From positions 1 through 64,000 of the forward strand of contig JBFLYK010000027.1 of assembly GCA_040756995.1 (NCBI GenBank): DNA of 64,000 bases, in the 5' to 3' direction. The notes beneath the pieces were generated by a model, which was given only the letters and a program-made list of their open reading frames with translations, was not told the DNA's origin and made no database searches. The translations under genes were made by a program, and so were the position numbers. Of the stretch, positions 43,106-51,387 are shown piece after piece (the stretch's first letter is position 1; every line of letters starts with the position of its first letter). Source of the DNA: BP-133 sp040756995 (GTDB lineage: Bacteria > Actinomycetota > Acidimicrobiia > IMCC26256 > BP-133).

Positions 43106-43612
43106 CTAGCAGGCTTCCGCCCTGACCAGGTCCTCCAGGCGGTTGTAGGACACCTGCAGGCCGCTCTCCATCCCGGAGGCGAGGATCGCGTCGCGGATCT
43201 CCTGCGTGGGTACGGAGACGAGCACGGTCAGGGTGGTCACGCCGTCGGACTCGTCGAGGGTTGTGGTGTTGACCGCCGGGTCGTTGGGATAGGGGTCGGG
43301 CGCGCCTTCGTAGATCTCGGTCTGGACGATCCGGCGGGGGGCTTCGATCTCGAGGTACTCGCCGTGGAAGCCGACCTCCATGTCACCCTCCCGGGTCACG
43401 AAGCGCCACTGGCCACCGACGCGGAAGTCGACCTCGCAGATGAGCCACACCGACGTGTCGAAGCCCCACCAGCGCTTGACGAGGTCCGGGCTCGTCAGCG
43501 CCTTGAAGACCAGCGCCGCGGGGGCGTCGAACTGGCGGGTGATGAGGATCTCGGTGTCGGACGGGGTGGTGATGACCGCCGAGCCGTGACGGTTGCCGAG
43601 GGTGCTGTTCAT
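43106..43612 (-). CDS. SRPBCC/AHSA1-domain protein
   Basis: 168 aa. Activator of Hsp90 ATPase homologue 1-like fold: RQFDAPAALVFKALTSPDLV, WWGFDTSVW and VGGQWRFVTREGD are typical of the bacterial AHSA1/SRPBCC group, which binds hydrophobic ligands in a deep pocket. It overlaps by ATGA with the upstream ArsR-type gene; this pairing is very common, and the regulator probably controls it. Confidence 0.88.
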   Translation of the reverse strand: MNSTLGNRHGSAVITTPSDTEILITRQFDAPAALVFKALTSPDLVKRWWGFDTSVWLICEVDFRVGGQWRFVTREGDMEVGFHGEYLEIEAPRRIVQTEIYEGAPDPYPNDPAVNTTTLDESDGVTTLTVLVSVPTQEIRDAILASGMESGLQVSYNRLEDLVRAEAC

Positions 43613-43950
43613 TGCTCCTTCTCCTGGGCTTGGAGCTCGGCGAGCAGGTCGTCGAGCCGATCGAGACGTTCGTTCCAGGTGCGCTCGAACGTGCGCACCC
43701 AGTCGTGGATGGGCCGCAGCGCCGGGCCGTTGACCCGGTACCAGCGGTGCCGGCCGTCGACCCGCACGAGCACGAGACCGACCGCCCGGAGGACGCCGAG
43801 GTGCTTCGACACCTGCGGCTGCGTCATCCCGAGCCGGTCGACGAGCTCGCCGACGGTCGCCTCCCCGGTGCCCAAGGCATCGAGGAGCTGGCGTCGACTC
43901 GCCTCGGCGACGGCGTTGAACGCATCGGTCGTCGTCGGGGTGCGAGCCAT
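43609..43950 (-). CDS. ArsR-family transcriptional regulator
   Basis: 113 aa winged-helix repressor: AEASRRQLLDALGTGEATVG, then the recognition helix of GMTQPQVSKHLGVLRAVGLV and the wing VRVDGRHRWYRV. No Cys or His metal site, so it belongs to the non-metal ArsR group often found with AHSA1 proteins. The 22-bp near-perfect palindrome 9 bp upstream of the ATG is probably its own operator. Confidence 0.9.
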   Translation of the reverse strand: MARTPTTTDAFNAVAEASRRQLLDALGTGEATVGELVDRLGMTQPQVSKHLGVLRAVGLVLVRVDGRHRWYRVNGPALRPIHDWVRTFERTWNERLDRLDDLLAELQAQEKEQ

Positions 43951-43958
43951 GCACCCAT

Positions 43959-43980
43959 CATATGCCGATATCGGAATATG
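43959..43980. promoter_or_regulatory. 22-bp palindromic operator of the ArsR-type gene
   Basis: CATATGCCGAT followed directly by ATCGGAATATG: an 11+11 palindrome with one mismatch in an AT-rich spot of otherwise GC-rich DNA. It lies 9 bp upstream of the regulator start, overlapping the likely promoter. Expected to bind the ArsR dimer. Confidence 0.7.
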
Positions 43981-44027
43981 TCAAGCCCGACGGAGCCCCG
44001 GCCCGTCCGGCGGTTCGGGAATGGGGC

Positions 44028-44198
44028 TCAGCTGCGGTTGCGGGCCCGGCGGGTCAGGAACCAGATGACGAGGACGAGGATGATCACGCCGGAGAAGCCG
44101 GTGAAGAGCGTGTCCTCATTCCCGCCCTCGTTGTCGTCGCCGCAGGCCGACAGGAACAACAGCACGGAGGGGATCCAGATGAGTGTTCGCGTGAACAT
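44028..44198 (-). CDS. Small lipoprotein with C-terminal membrane helix (56 aa)
   Basis: 56 aa. ATG at 44198. Signal peptide FTRTLIWIPSVLLFLSAC with the lipobox LSAC (Cys19), then an acidic GDDNEGGNED stretch, a hydrophobic helix (about 36-48, SGVIILVLVIWFLT) and a basic RRARNRS end. Predicted to be a lipid-anchored, membrane-spanning small protein. No family recognised. It was found by reading the strand directly, because the ORF lies opposite a longer shadow frame. Upstream neighbour on the other strand is the beta-propeller gene. Confidence 0.65.
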   Translation of the reverse strand: MFTRTLIWIPSVLLFLSACGDDNEGGNEDTLFTGFSGVIILVLVIWFLTRRARNRS

Positions 44199-44356
44199 AG
44201 AGAGCCGCTACCCCGCCGGCTGCCCGAGCACACCAGCACAAAGGCCGCGAAGCCATCCCTCCGGGCGCCGCACCGATGAGATCGGGCCTCCCGCGCCGTC
44301 AGAAAGTGTGGAACGGTTTCAACCCGAGAGAGCCGACGGCAGGAGGGATCGACGAA

Positions 44357-45472
44357 ATGAGCGGAGTTCGTGTCGCGGTGGGGACCCGCAAAGGGGCCTT
44401 CATCCTCACGTCGGACGGGAAGCGCGAGAACTGGGAAATCTCGGGCCCGCACTTCGGGGGCTGGGAGCTCTACCACGTGAAGGGTTCGCCGGTTGACCCT
44501 GACCGGCTCTGGGCGTCCCAGTCCAGCGGGTGGTTCGGCCAGATCATCCAGCGCTCCGACGACGGCGGCCGCACCTGGAACCCGGTCGGCAACGACTTCC
44601 GCTACGAGGGCGAGGTCCATCCCCACCAGTGGTACGACGGCACCCCGAACCCCTGGGAGTTCGCCCGGGTCTGGCACCTCGAGCCGTCGCCGACCGATGC
44701 CGACGTCGTCTACGCCGGCGTGGAGGACGCCGCACTGTTCCGCTCCGACGACGGCGGGCAGAGCTGGCACGAGCTGCCCGGCCTGCGGGGGCACGGAACA
44801 GCGTCGGCCTGGCAGCCGGGGGCCGGCGGCCTGTGCCTGCACACCATCCTGCTCGACCGCGGCAACCCCGACCGCATCATCACCGCCGTCTCGGCCGCCG
44901 GTGCTTTCCGCAGCGACGACGCCGGCAAGTCCTGGCGGGCGATCAACAAGGGCCTGCATTCGGAGGGGATCCCCGACCCCGACGCCGAGGTGGGGCACTG
45001 CGTCCACCACATCGCCGCCCACCCGTCCCGCCCCGACGTGCTGTTCATGCAGAAGCACTGGGATGTCATGCGCAGCGACGACGGCGGTGAGTCGTGGCGC
45101 GAGGTCAGCGGCAACCTCCCCACCGACTTCGGCTTCGTCATCGACGTCCACGCCCACGACCCCGAGACGATCTATGTCGTACCGATCGACAGCGACTCCG
45201 AGCACTATCCGAAAGAGGGCCGGTTGCGGGTCTACCGCAGCCGCACCGGTGGTGACGAGTGGGAGCCGCTCACCAACGGCCTCCCGCAGGAGAACTGCTA
45301 CGTCAACGTCCTGCGCGACGCCATGGCCGTCGACACCCTCGACGACTGCGGCATCTACTTCGGGACCACCGGCGGCGCCGTCTACGTGTCGTCCGACGCC
45401 GGGGACCACTGGCGACCGATCGTGAGCGACCTGCCGGCGGTGCTGTCGGTCGAGGTCCAGACACTGTCGTGA
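44357..45472 (+). CDS. Exo-sialidase-like / BNR-repeat beta-propeller protein
   Basis: 371 aa. Several Asp-box/BNR repeats of the type SDDGGxxW (RSDDGGQSWHEL, RSDDAGKSWRAI, RSDDGGESWREV), so a beta-propeller. The RxRSW catalytic sialidase Arg triad is not evident, so glycosidase activity is doubtful; VPS10-like propellers share the repeats. No signal peptide, so it is cytoplasmic. It starts MSGVRVAVGTRKGAF at ATG 44357 and overlaps a MoaD/ThiS-type gene by TGATG; this pair recurs in actinobacterial genomes. Confidence 0.85.
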   Translation: MSGVRVAVGTRKGAFILTSDGKRENWEISGPHFGGWELYHVKGSPVDPDRLWASQSSGWFGQIIQRSDDGGRTWNPVGNDFRYEGEVHPHQWYDGTPNPWEFARVWHLEPSPTDADVVYAGVEDAALFRSDDGGQSWHELPGLRGHGTASAWQPGAGGLCLHTILLDRGNPDRIITAVSAAGAFRSDDAGKSWRAINKGLHSEGIPDPDAEVGHCVHHIAAHPSRPDVLFMQKHWDVMRSDDGGESWREVSGNLPTDFGFVIDVHAHDPETIYVVPIDSDSEHYPKEGRLRVYRSRTGGDEWEPLTNGLPQENCYVNVLRDAMAVDTLDDCGIYFGTTGGAVYVSSDAGDHWRPIVSDLPAVLSVEVQTLS

Positions 45473-45768
45473 TGGTCCGGGTCGTGCTGCCCGCCCACCT
45501 CAAGACGCTGGCCGGCGTCGACGGGGAGGTGCAGCTCGAGGTCCCGCGGCCGGTCACCACCGAGGCGGTGCTCGACGCGCTCGAAGCGCGCTACCCCGTC
45601 CTCGGTGGGACCGTCCGCGACCGCGCCACCGGCCGTCGCCGCCCGTTCATCCGCTTCTTCGCCGGCGAGGAGGATCTGTCGCACGACCCCGCCGACGCCC
45701 CCCTCCCATCCGCCGTGGCCAGTGGCGCCGAGCCGTTCTGCATCATCGGCGCCATGGCCGGCGGATAG
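45472..45768 (+). CDS. MoaD/ThiS-family sulfur carrier
   Basis: 98 aa ubiquitin-like fold: starts MVRVVLPAHLKTLAGVD, has the hydrophobic core with a TTEAVLDALEARYP helix and ends in the diglycine AMAGG required for activation as a thiocarboxylate. MoaD supplies sulfur to molybdopterin, ThiS to thiamine; this stand-alone version may have a different partner, such as the upstream propeller protein it overlaps by 1 nt. No E1-like activator gene is in the window. Confidence 0.85.
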   Translation: MVRVVLPAHLKTLAGVDGEVQLEVPRPVTTEAVLDALEARYPVLGGTVRDRATGRRRPFIRFFAGEEDLSHDPADAPLPSAVASGAEPFCIIGAMAGG

Positions 45769-45791
45769 GCGAACCCACGAATGACCGGGGG

Positions 45792-46313
45792 CTAGAACTC
45801 GTAGAAGAGGATGCCGTTCGGGTACCGCGTCGCCTTGACGGCGAACTGGCTGTATCGCTTCCCCGAATGGAGGTACATGCTGCCGAGATTGCCGGAGCAG
45901 TTGCTGCTGTTCCGGGTGATCCGGCCGGAGGTGTTCGGCACCTCGCAGACGATGAGCCCGAACCCCCGAATGCCGTAGTAGTCGTTGACGTGGAATCGGG
46001 ACAGCGTCCGGTCCCCGCCGGCACAGTTCACCACCACACCGGGGTTGTAGTGCCGGTGCGGCTTGGTGGAGTAGTCGACCCACGTCTCGGTGCACTTTCC
46101 GCCCGAGCCGTCCTTGTCATCGGCTGTGATCTTGAAATAGTTGGTGACCTCGTCACCGTCCTTGTCCTGGTACCAGCTCGCGCTGCCCCTCCGGCCGTTC
46201 TCCGAGAAGGACTTCTTCTTCACGAGCCTGTCTTCGGCGTGGGCGGGAAGGGTCCCCGCCACAAACACGCTGGCCACGAGCGCGAGCGTGATGCAGGCGC
46301 GACGACGGAACAC
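45792..46313 (-). CDS. Secreted protein of unknown function (173 aa)
   Basis: 173 aa. A Sec signal peptide (RRRACITLALVASVFVAGTL, cleavage near AHA-ED, residues 26-27). The mature part is polar, Lys/Asp/Ser-rich with four Cys and no recognised domain. Amino-acid and codon use (more Lys, Asn, Tyr) is less GC-driven than in the neighbours, so it may be under different selection or recently acquired. GTG start with GGAGG at 5 nt. Convergent with the MoaD-type gene. Function unknown. Confidence 0.6.
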   Translation of the reverse strand: MFRRRACITLALVASVFVAGTLPAHAEDRLVKKKSFSENGRRGSASWYQDKDGDEVTNYFKITADDKDGSGGKCTETWVDYSTKPHRHYNPGVVVNCAGGDRTLSRFHVNDYYGIRGFGLIVCEVPNTSGRITRNSSNCSGNLGSMYLHSGKRYSQFAVKATRYPNGILFYEF

Positions 46314-46512
46314 TGTGCCTCCTGACTCCCCAGCTAGGGCGAACCGCTGCCCCGATCGGACGCGAGCGGGTTCGCCGGAAGGTGTTCTGTGTGTCGGACC
46401 GGTGGGCTCCCCAGCTTCTCCGGCCTCGAATGTCCCAGCTACGTAAAGCGAATTACCGGAACAGCATATACCCAGGTCAGAGGCAAGAAATTCCGGATAT
46501 GGAGGAGACTTT

Positions 46513-49065
46513 TCAGGCTCTTCTCATACTGAGCTGGCGGGCCAGGCGGCCGCACAGCAACCATGCCAGCAGCCCGACCGCCAGCGAGCCGGCGAAGGCG
46601 GCCGGGGAGCCGAATCCCCGCAGCAGCGGCGGGTACACCTGCCAGTGCGTGAGATAGAGCGCCAGTGACATGCCGGCCACCGCGCCGACGATCCGGTTGA
46701 GCGGGCGGGGGATCGGGAGGGTCGGAACCCACAGCAGGAGCAGCATCCCGCCGCCGACGATGACCTCCCGCAAGGGTTGCGCCCCCCAGTAGCCCCACAG
46801 GCCGGGCAGGAGGAGGAGAGACACGACGAGCCTCTGCCGGGCGGTGGTGGCCACGGCACCGGCCCAGCCGAGGGCGAAGAGCCACAGGACGGTCTCCGGC
46901 TGGGACGTCCCATGATGCGACGCCAGTTCGCCGAAGAGGTCGAGCCGGGCGGCGAGACCCACGACCGCCACGGTCAGGGCGGTCCCGAACGGATGGCGTC
47001 GTTCATGTCGCCGGACGGCGGGAATGGCCAGCATCGCCGCCAGCCCGGCGAGGATGGTCACGATCGACTCGATGAACCAGTAGGCCACCCGGGAGTCCGC
47101 CCCGCCGAGCAGATGGTTGACGAGGAACACGTGGCGCCACTGGAGCTGGCTGCCCACGGCGGCGGCCAGGCCGATCCAGGCCATGCTGGGCACGGCGATC
47201 CGGGCGATGCTGCGCCACAGGCCCCCCACGGCCCCGAGCCGGAACTGGGCGAAGTTGAATCCGGCCACGCCCACGAGGATGTGGGCCCCACCCCGGACCT
47301 GCCACAGCCCGGTGTGGCTTGCGACGACGAGGAGGATGGAGAGCGCCCGCAGCACCACGCTGGTCTCGACGCGGGAGATCAGGCGGCGGGGCGCCGGGGT
47401 TGTCACCAGCAGGTCGCCGAGGGGGCGGGTGTGCCAGTCGGCGGGGAGCGAGCCGAGGATGTGCTCCAGGCCCAGTGAGAGTTCGACGTACGACAGGGAG
47501 TCGCCGCCGGCGGCCACGAACGACTCGTCGTCGGCGACGGGCCGGCCGATCACCTCGGCGTACAGCGACCGGATGGCGGCCTCCCGGTCGTCGGCGGTGT
47601 AGCCGACCTCCCGGTTGTCGCCGCCGGCGCCGCCCTCGGGGTGCGCCGGTGCCGGGGGCGGTGCCAGGTGCGACACGGCCGGGTAGTCGGGCTTTCCGTT
47701 GGCCAGCCGGGGGAGTTCGTCCACCTCGGCGACGGCGACCCGGGACGCCGGAAGCCCGCAGTGGTCGCTGATCAGCCGGGCGATGACGGCGGCGTGGCCC
47801 CGGCCCTGGACGGCCACCACGATCCGCTGGTCGTCCCCGGCGCACAGCCCGGCGACGCCGGCCAGGCTCACCAGCCGTTCCAGCTCGTCGAGGTCGACCC
47901 GCAGCCCGAACGGTTTGACGAAGCGGCTCCGCCGCCCGATGACCTCGTAGAAGCCGGCGTCGTTGCGACGGGCGACGTCGCCCGTCCACAACTCGTCGAC
48001 GGTGCGGCCGAGGGCCAGATCGGCCGGCCCTTCGGCATAGCCGAGCATGACGTTGGGGCCCGTGTAGACGAGTTCGCCGACCTCGCCGCCGTCGGGCCCG
48101 GCGCCGTGATCCCCGAAGGGTTCGAGGCGGAACGCCCCACCGGGGACGGGGATGCCGATGGCCTCGGGGTACCGGCCGGCCAGGGCCGGGGGCAGATAGG
48201 CCATGCGGGCCGTGGCCTCGGTCTGGCCGTACATCACGAAGAACTCCCAGCCGTCACGCTCGCCCAGGGCGGCGTAGCGGCGGACCTGGTCGGGCGCCAG
48301 CCGGCCGCCGGCCTGGGTGACGTAGCGCAGCGTGGGCAGCGCCATCTCGTCGAACCCGACCCGGTCGAGGAGCTCGAACGTGTAGGGCACGCCGGCCAGG
48401 CTGGTGGCGCCCGTCATCCGGAACAGATCCCAGAAACAGCGGTCGACGACCGAAAGGTCGGTCAGCACGAGGCAGGCCCCGGCGCTGAGATAGCTGTTGA
48501 TGACCGACAGCCCGTAGCAGTAGGGCATCGGCAGCGTGGTCGGCGCCCGGTCGGCCGGGGTGAGCCCGAGGTAGGCGCCGATGGCGTCGGCGTTGGCCTG
48601 CAGGTTCCGACGGGACAGCCGGACGAGCTTGGCCGTGCCCGTCGTCCCGGACGTCGACAGCAACAGGGCCAGGTCGGGATGGAGCTCGTGGCCCGACCGC
48701 GGGCGGCGGGCCTCCACGGCCCATTCCGAACCGGCCTCCATGACCACGTCGGGGTCGTAGGCCTCGACGACCCGCCGGGCCCGGCCGTCCGCGCCCGGCG
48801 GCAGGAGCACGACGGGATGACGCCCCCGCAGCGCGGCGAGGTAGGCGACCAGCGCGCCGACGGTGTTGGCCGCCTCGACGGCCACGAGGCGGCGCGGCGA
48901 CCCGAGCCGCTCAGCCGTGTCCGCCACCCGGCGGTCGAGCTCCCGGTAGGTCAGCTCGCCCCCGGCCGTGAGAACGGCCGGCGCGTCGCCGTGGACCGAG
49001 AGGTCGTCGACGAAGACCGCCGGGGCGGCGGGCGCGGCGGGACTGAGGGCACGGGGGGTCGACAC
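46513..49065 (-). CDS. Adenylation-carrier-acyltransferase fusion protein
   Basis: 850 aa in three parts. Residues 1-470: an NRPS/acyl-activating adenylation domain with the core STSGTTGTAKLVRLS, the acceptor MYGQTEATARM and the GDVARRNDAGFYEVIGR hinge. Residues about 485-550: a carrier domain with the phosphopantetheine Ser523 in GGDSLSYVELS. Residues about 560-850: an acyltransferase-3 membrane domain (about nine helices) with the motif RALSILLVVASHTGLW that carries the catalytic His. It would load an acyl or amino acid, hold it on the carrier and transfer it across or within the membrane. GTG start with no ribosome site, probably leaderless, with an IdeR-like box directly upstream. Divergent from an MFS exporter. 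Confidence 0.88.
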   Translation of the reverse strand: MSTPRALSPAAPAAPAVFVDDLSVHGDAPAVLTAGGELTYRELDRRVADTAERLGSPRRLVAVEAANTVGALVAYLAALRGRHPVVLLPPGADGRARRVVEAYDPDVVMEAGSEWAVEARRPRSGHELHPDLALLLSTSGTTGTAKLVRLSRRNLQANADAIGAYLGLTPADRAPTTLPMPYCYGLSVINSYLSAGACLVLTDLSVVDRCFWDLFRMTGATSLAGVPYTFELLDRVGFDEMALPTLRYVTQAGGRLAPDQVRRYAALGERDGWEFFVMYGQTEATARMAYLPPALAGRYPEAIGIPVPGGAFRLEPFGDHGAGPDGGEVGELVYTGPNVMLGYAEGPADLALGRTVDELWTGDVARRNDAGFYEVIGRRSRFVKPFGLRVDLDELERLVSLAGVAGLCAGDDQRIVVAVQGRGHAAVIARLISDHCGLPASRVAVAEVDELPRLANGKPDYPAVSHLAPPPAPAHPEGGAGGDNREVGYTADDREAAIRSLYAEVIGRPVADDESFVAAGGDSLSYVELSLGLEHILGSLPADWHTRPLGDLLVTTPAPRRLISRVETSVVLRALSILLVVASHTGLWQVRGGAHILVGVAGFNFAQFRLGAVGGLWRSIARIAVPSMAWIGLAAAVGSQLQWRHVFLVNHLLGGADSRVAYWFIESIVTILAGLAAMLAIPAVRRHERRHPFGTALTVAVVGLAARLDLFGELASHHGTSQPETVLWLFALGWAGAVATTARQRLVVSLLLLPGLWGYWGAQPLREVIVGGGMLLLLWVPTLPIPRPLNRIVGAVAGMSLALYLTHWQVYPPLLRGFGSPAAFAGSLAVGLLAWLLCGRLARQLSMRRA

Positions 49066-49082
49066 AGGTTAGGGATACCTAA
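49066..49082. promoter_or_regulatory. IdeR/DtxR-like iron box
   Basis: AGGTTAGGGATACCT (49066-49080) matches 13 of 15 core positions of the actinobacterial IdeR/DtxR palindrome AGGTWAGSCTWACCT, and AA follows. It abuts the GTG of the adenylation-acyltransferase gene and lies in the divergent promoter with the MFS gene. A holo-IdeR dimer here would block transcription in iron-replete cells. Confidence 0.7.
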
Positions 49083-49170
49083 GATGCGCCTTTTCGTCCA
49101 GCCAACTGTGCTGCGATCGTCCCAAATGTGACCGATTAATCCCGGCGGAGCCGAGCGTCCATCTGATGTC

Positions 49171-50484
49171 ATGAACGCGATGACCGTCTTCCACCGACTG
49201 CTCGGCAACACGCTGGCCACCGGCGTCACGAGTTCGTTCCTCTGGTTCGCCTTGACCTTCTGGGTCTTCCTCGAGACCCGGTCGGTCGTGGCCACCGGCG
49301 TCATCGGCGGGGCCTTCAGCATCTCCTCGGCGCTGATCGGGCCGCTGTTCGGCACGTTCGCCGACCACCACCGCAAGCACACCGCCATGATGCTGTCAAC
49401 CGCCGTCTCGGCCATGTGCTTCGCCGTGGCCACCGCCATCTTCGTGGCCGTCGACGCCCGGGACCTGCTGCGGTTGCGCAGCCCCTGGTTCTGGCTGCTG
49501 GTCGGCGTGACGCTGCTGGGTTCGGTGGCCGGCCAGATGCGCAACATCGCCCTGTCGACCTGCGTCACCCTCCTCGTTCCCGACGAGCGGCGCGACCGGG
49601 CCAACGGGCTCGTCGGCACCGTCACCGGCGTGTCGTTCGCCATCACCTCCGTCTTCAGCGGCCTGGTCATCGGCAGCGTCGGCATGGGCTGGGCCTACTA
49701 CGGCTCGCTGGCCCTCACCCTCGGTGCCCTGGCCCACCTGCGGCGCATCGAGATCGACGAGCCGCGGCCGGTGCCGACGGGCGAGGCGGGCGGGCCGAGA
49801 CACGTCGACGTGCGGGGCGCCCTCGAGGCCATCCGGGCCGTGCCCGGCCTGCGGCTGCTGATCCTCCTGGCGGCCTTCAACAACCTGCTGGCCGGCGTCT
49901 TCATGGCCCTGATGGACGCCTACGGCCTCTCGCTGGTCTCCGTCGAGACGTGGGGTTTCCTCTGGGGCCTCATCAGCCTGGCCTTCATCGGCGGCGGGCT
50001 GTTCGTCGCCCGCAAGGGCCTCGGCTCCCGGCCGCTGCGGCTCATCCTCCTCGGCAACCTCGTCAACTGGGCGGTGTGCTCCACCTTCGCCCTGCGGTCG
50101 TCGATCGTCATGCTGACCATCGGCATGGTCGTCTGGCTGGCCCTGATCCCGGTCATCGAAGCCGCCGAGCAGACGATCCTGCAGCGTTCCATCCCCTACG
50201 AACGCCAGGGTCGCGTCTTCGGCTTCGCCCAGCTGGTCGAGAACGCCGCCTCACCGCTCACGGCCTTCTTCATGGCTCCGCTGGCCGAAGCGGTCTTCAT
50301 CCCGCTCATGACGGACGGGCGCGGTGCCGACTGGATCGGCGGCTGGTTCGGCACCGGCCCGGAGCGCGGTCTGGCCCTGATGTTCTCGCTGGCCGGCCTG
50401 ATCGGCGTCGCCGTCACCGCCCTGGCCCGGGCGTCGGCCTCCTACCGAAACCTGTCGGTCGCAGTGACATCGCCGTCAGTCTGA
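49171..50484 (+). CDS. MFS transporter, putative exporter
   Basis: 437 aa with 12 predicted membrane helices in two halves. The cytoplasmic loop FADHHRKH after helix 2 fits the GxxxD(R/K)xGR(R/K)-like signature of drug/siderophore exporters of the EntS type. No binding protein is nearby, consistent with export. It is divergent from the adenylation-acyltransferase gene with a 105-bp gap that contains the iron box, so co-regulation and export of that enzyme's product are likely, though not proven. Confidence 0.85.
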   Translation: MNAMTVFHRLLGNTLATGVTSSFLWFALTFWVFLETRSVVATGVIGGAFSISSALIGPLFGTFADHHRKHTAMMLSTAVSAMCFAVATAIFVAVDARDLLRLRSPWFWLLVGVTLLGSVAGQMRNIALSTCVTLLVPDERRDRANGLVGTVTGVSFAITSVFSGLVIGSVGMGWAYYGSLALTLGALAHLRRIEIDEPRPVPTGEAGGPRHVDVRGALEAIRAVPGLRLLILLAAFNNLLAGVFMALMDAYGLSLVSVETWGFLWGLISLAFIGGGLFVARKGLGSRPLRLILLGNLVNWAVCSTFALRSSIVMLTIGMVVWLALIPVIEAAEQTILQRSIPYERQGRVFGFAQLVENAASPLTAFFMAPLAEAVFIPLMTDGRGADWIGGWFGTGPERGLALMFSLAGLIGVAVTALARASASYRNLSVAVTSPSV

Positions 50485-51387
50485 CGCTGGGGACCGGCCC
50501 GGCAGTCGCTGGTCCGACTCCAGCATCGGCCGGGAGAGGTCGCCGAGGCGCTCGAGCCGCCGCAGGACGGTCGCGGTGTCGAAGAGCAGCGGTGTCTCGC
50601 CTCGGGCGGCGGCCTCCAGCTCCTCCCACCGCAGCGGCGTGGAGACCGACGGGAAGCCCAGGGCCCGCACCGAGTAGACGGCCGCGGTCGACTTCCGTTC
50701 GTCGTTCTGGTTCCAGTCGATCAGCACCCGTCCGGCCCGCAGGCTGCGGTCCTGCCGGTCGACCACGAGCTCGGGATGTCGCTGCGCCAGCTCCCGGGCG
50801 ACGTCCCGCACGTAGCTCTTGGCCTCGGCATAGCCGTGGACCGGCGCCAGCGGGACGACGACGTGCAGCCCAAACCCGCCCGACGTCTTGGGCACGGCCC
50901 GCAGCCCGTCCCGGTCGAGGACGTCGCGCACCAGCACTGCCACCGCGGCGGCCGTGGCCGGCGCGGCGTCCGGTGCCGGGTCGAGATCGAAGACCAGCGC
51001 CGTGGGCCGATCCACCGCCGGACGGCGGCCGAGCAGCGGATGCAGCTCGATGGCGGCCAGGTTGACCATCCAGGCGAGGGCGGCGATCTCGTTGACGATG
51101 CAGTAGTTCGGCGGCCGCCGCGTCCCCGGCCGCCCCGGCACCGGGTGCGTCGGGATCCACTCCGGCGGCGCCGGGCAGGTCGTCTGGAACCAGCCCTGGG
51201 CGTCGACGCCGTCGGGCCAGCGGCCGAGCGTCAGCGGCCGTTCCTCCAGATGGGGCAGCAGGACGGGGGCGACGGCGAGGTAGTACCGCAGCAGATCACC
51301 TTTGGTGGTGCCCGTCTCCGGCCAGAGCACCTTGTCCTCGTTGGTGAAGCGGATGGACCGGCCGGCGATGTCGAGCCGGTCGGTCAC
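50476..51387 (-). CDS. LigD-type polymerase domain protein (NHEJ primase-polymerase)
   Basis: 303 aa, the LigD polymerase (PolDom) unit as a stand-alone protein. Metal-binding Asp pair is in LVFDLDPAPD, and the GGFGLHVVVPL strand with His follows; a third Asp in the DWNQND segment completes the site. It inserts nucleotides or ribonucleotides at breaks before ligation. GTG at 51387 overlaps the ligase stop by GTGA. No Ku gene is in this window, though NHEJ normally needs it. Confidence 0.9.
   Translation of the reverse strand: MTDRLDIAGRSIRFTNEDKVLWPETGTTKGDLLRYYLAVAPVLLPHLEERPLTLGRWPDGVDAQGWFQTTCPAPPEWIPTHPVPGRPGTRRPPNYCIVNEIAALAWMVNLAAIELHPLLGRRPAVDRPTALVFDLDPAPDAAPATAAAVAVLVRDVLDRDGLRAVPKTSGGFGLHVVVPLAPVHGYAEAKSYVRDVARELAQRHPELVVDRQDRSLRAGRVLIDWNQNDERKSTAAVYSVRALGFPSVSTPLRWEELEAAARGETPLLFDTATVLRRLERLGDLSRPMLESDQRLPGRSPASD

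Noticed and set aside
41416..43125. 569-aa plus-strand ORF opposite ilvD
   Set aside because: IlvD iron-sulfur motifs are on the minus strand; this is a shadow frame.
46314..46512. 199-bp gap searched for a small gene or RNA
   Set aside because: No convincing ORF, stem-loop or promoter was found beyond the ribosome site of the secreted-protein gene.
47641..49131. 496-aa plus-strand ORF across the adenylation domain
   Set aside because: Antisense to the well-supported adenylation-acyltransferase gene and crosses the iron box; no domain seen.
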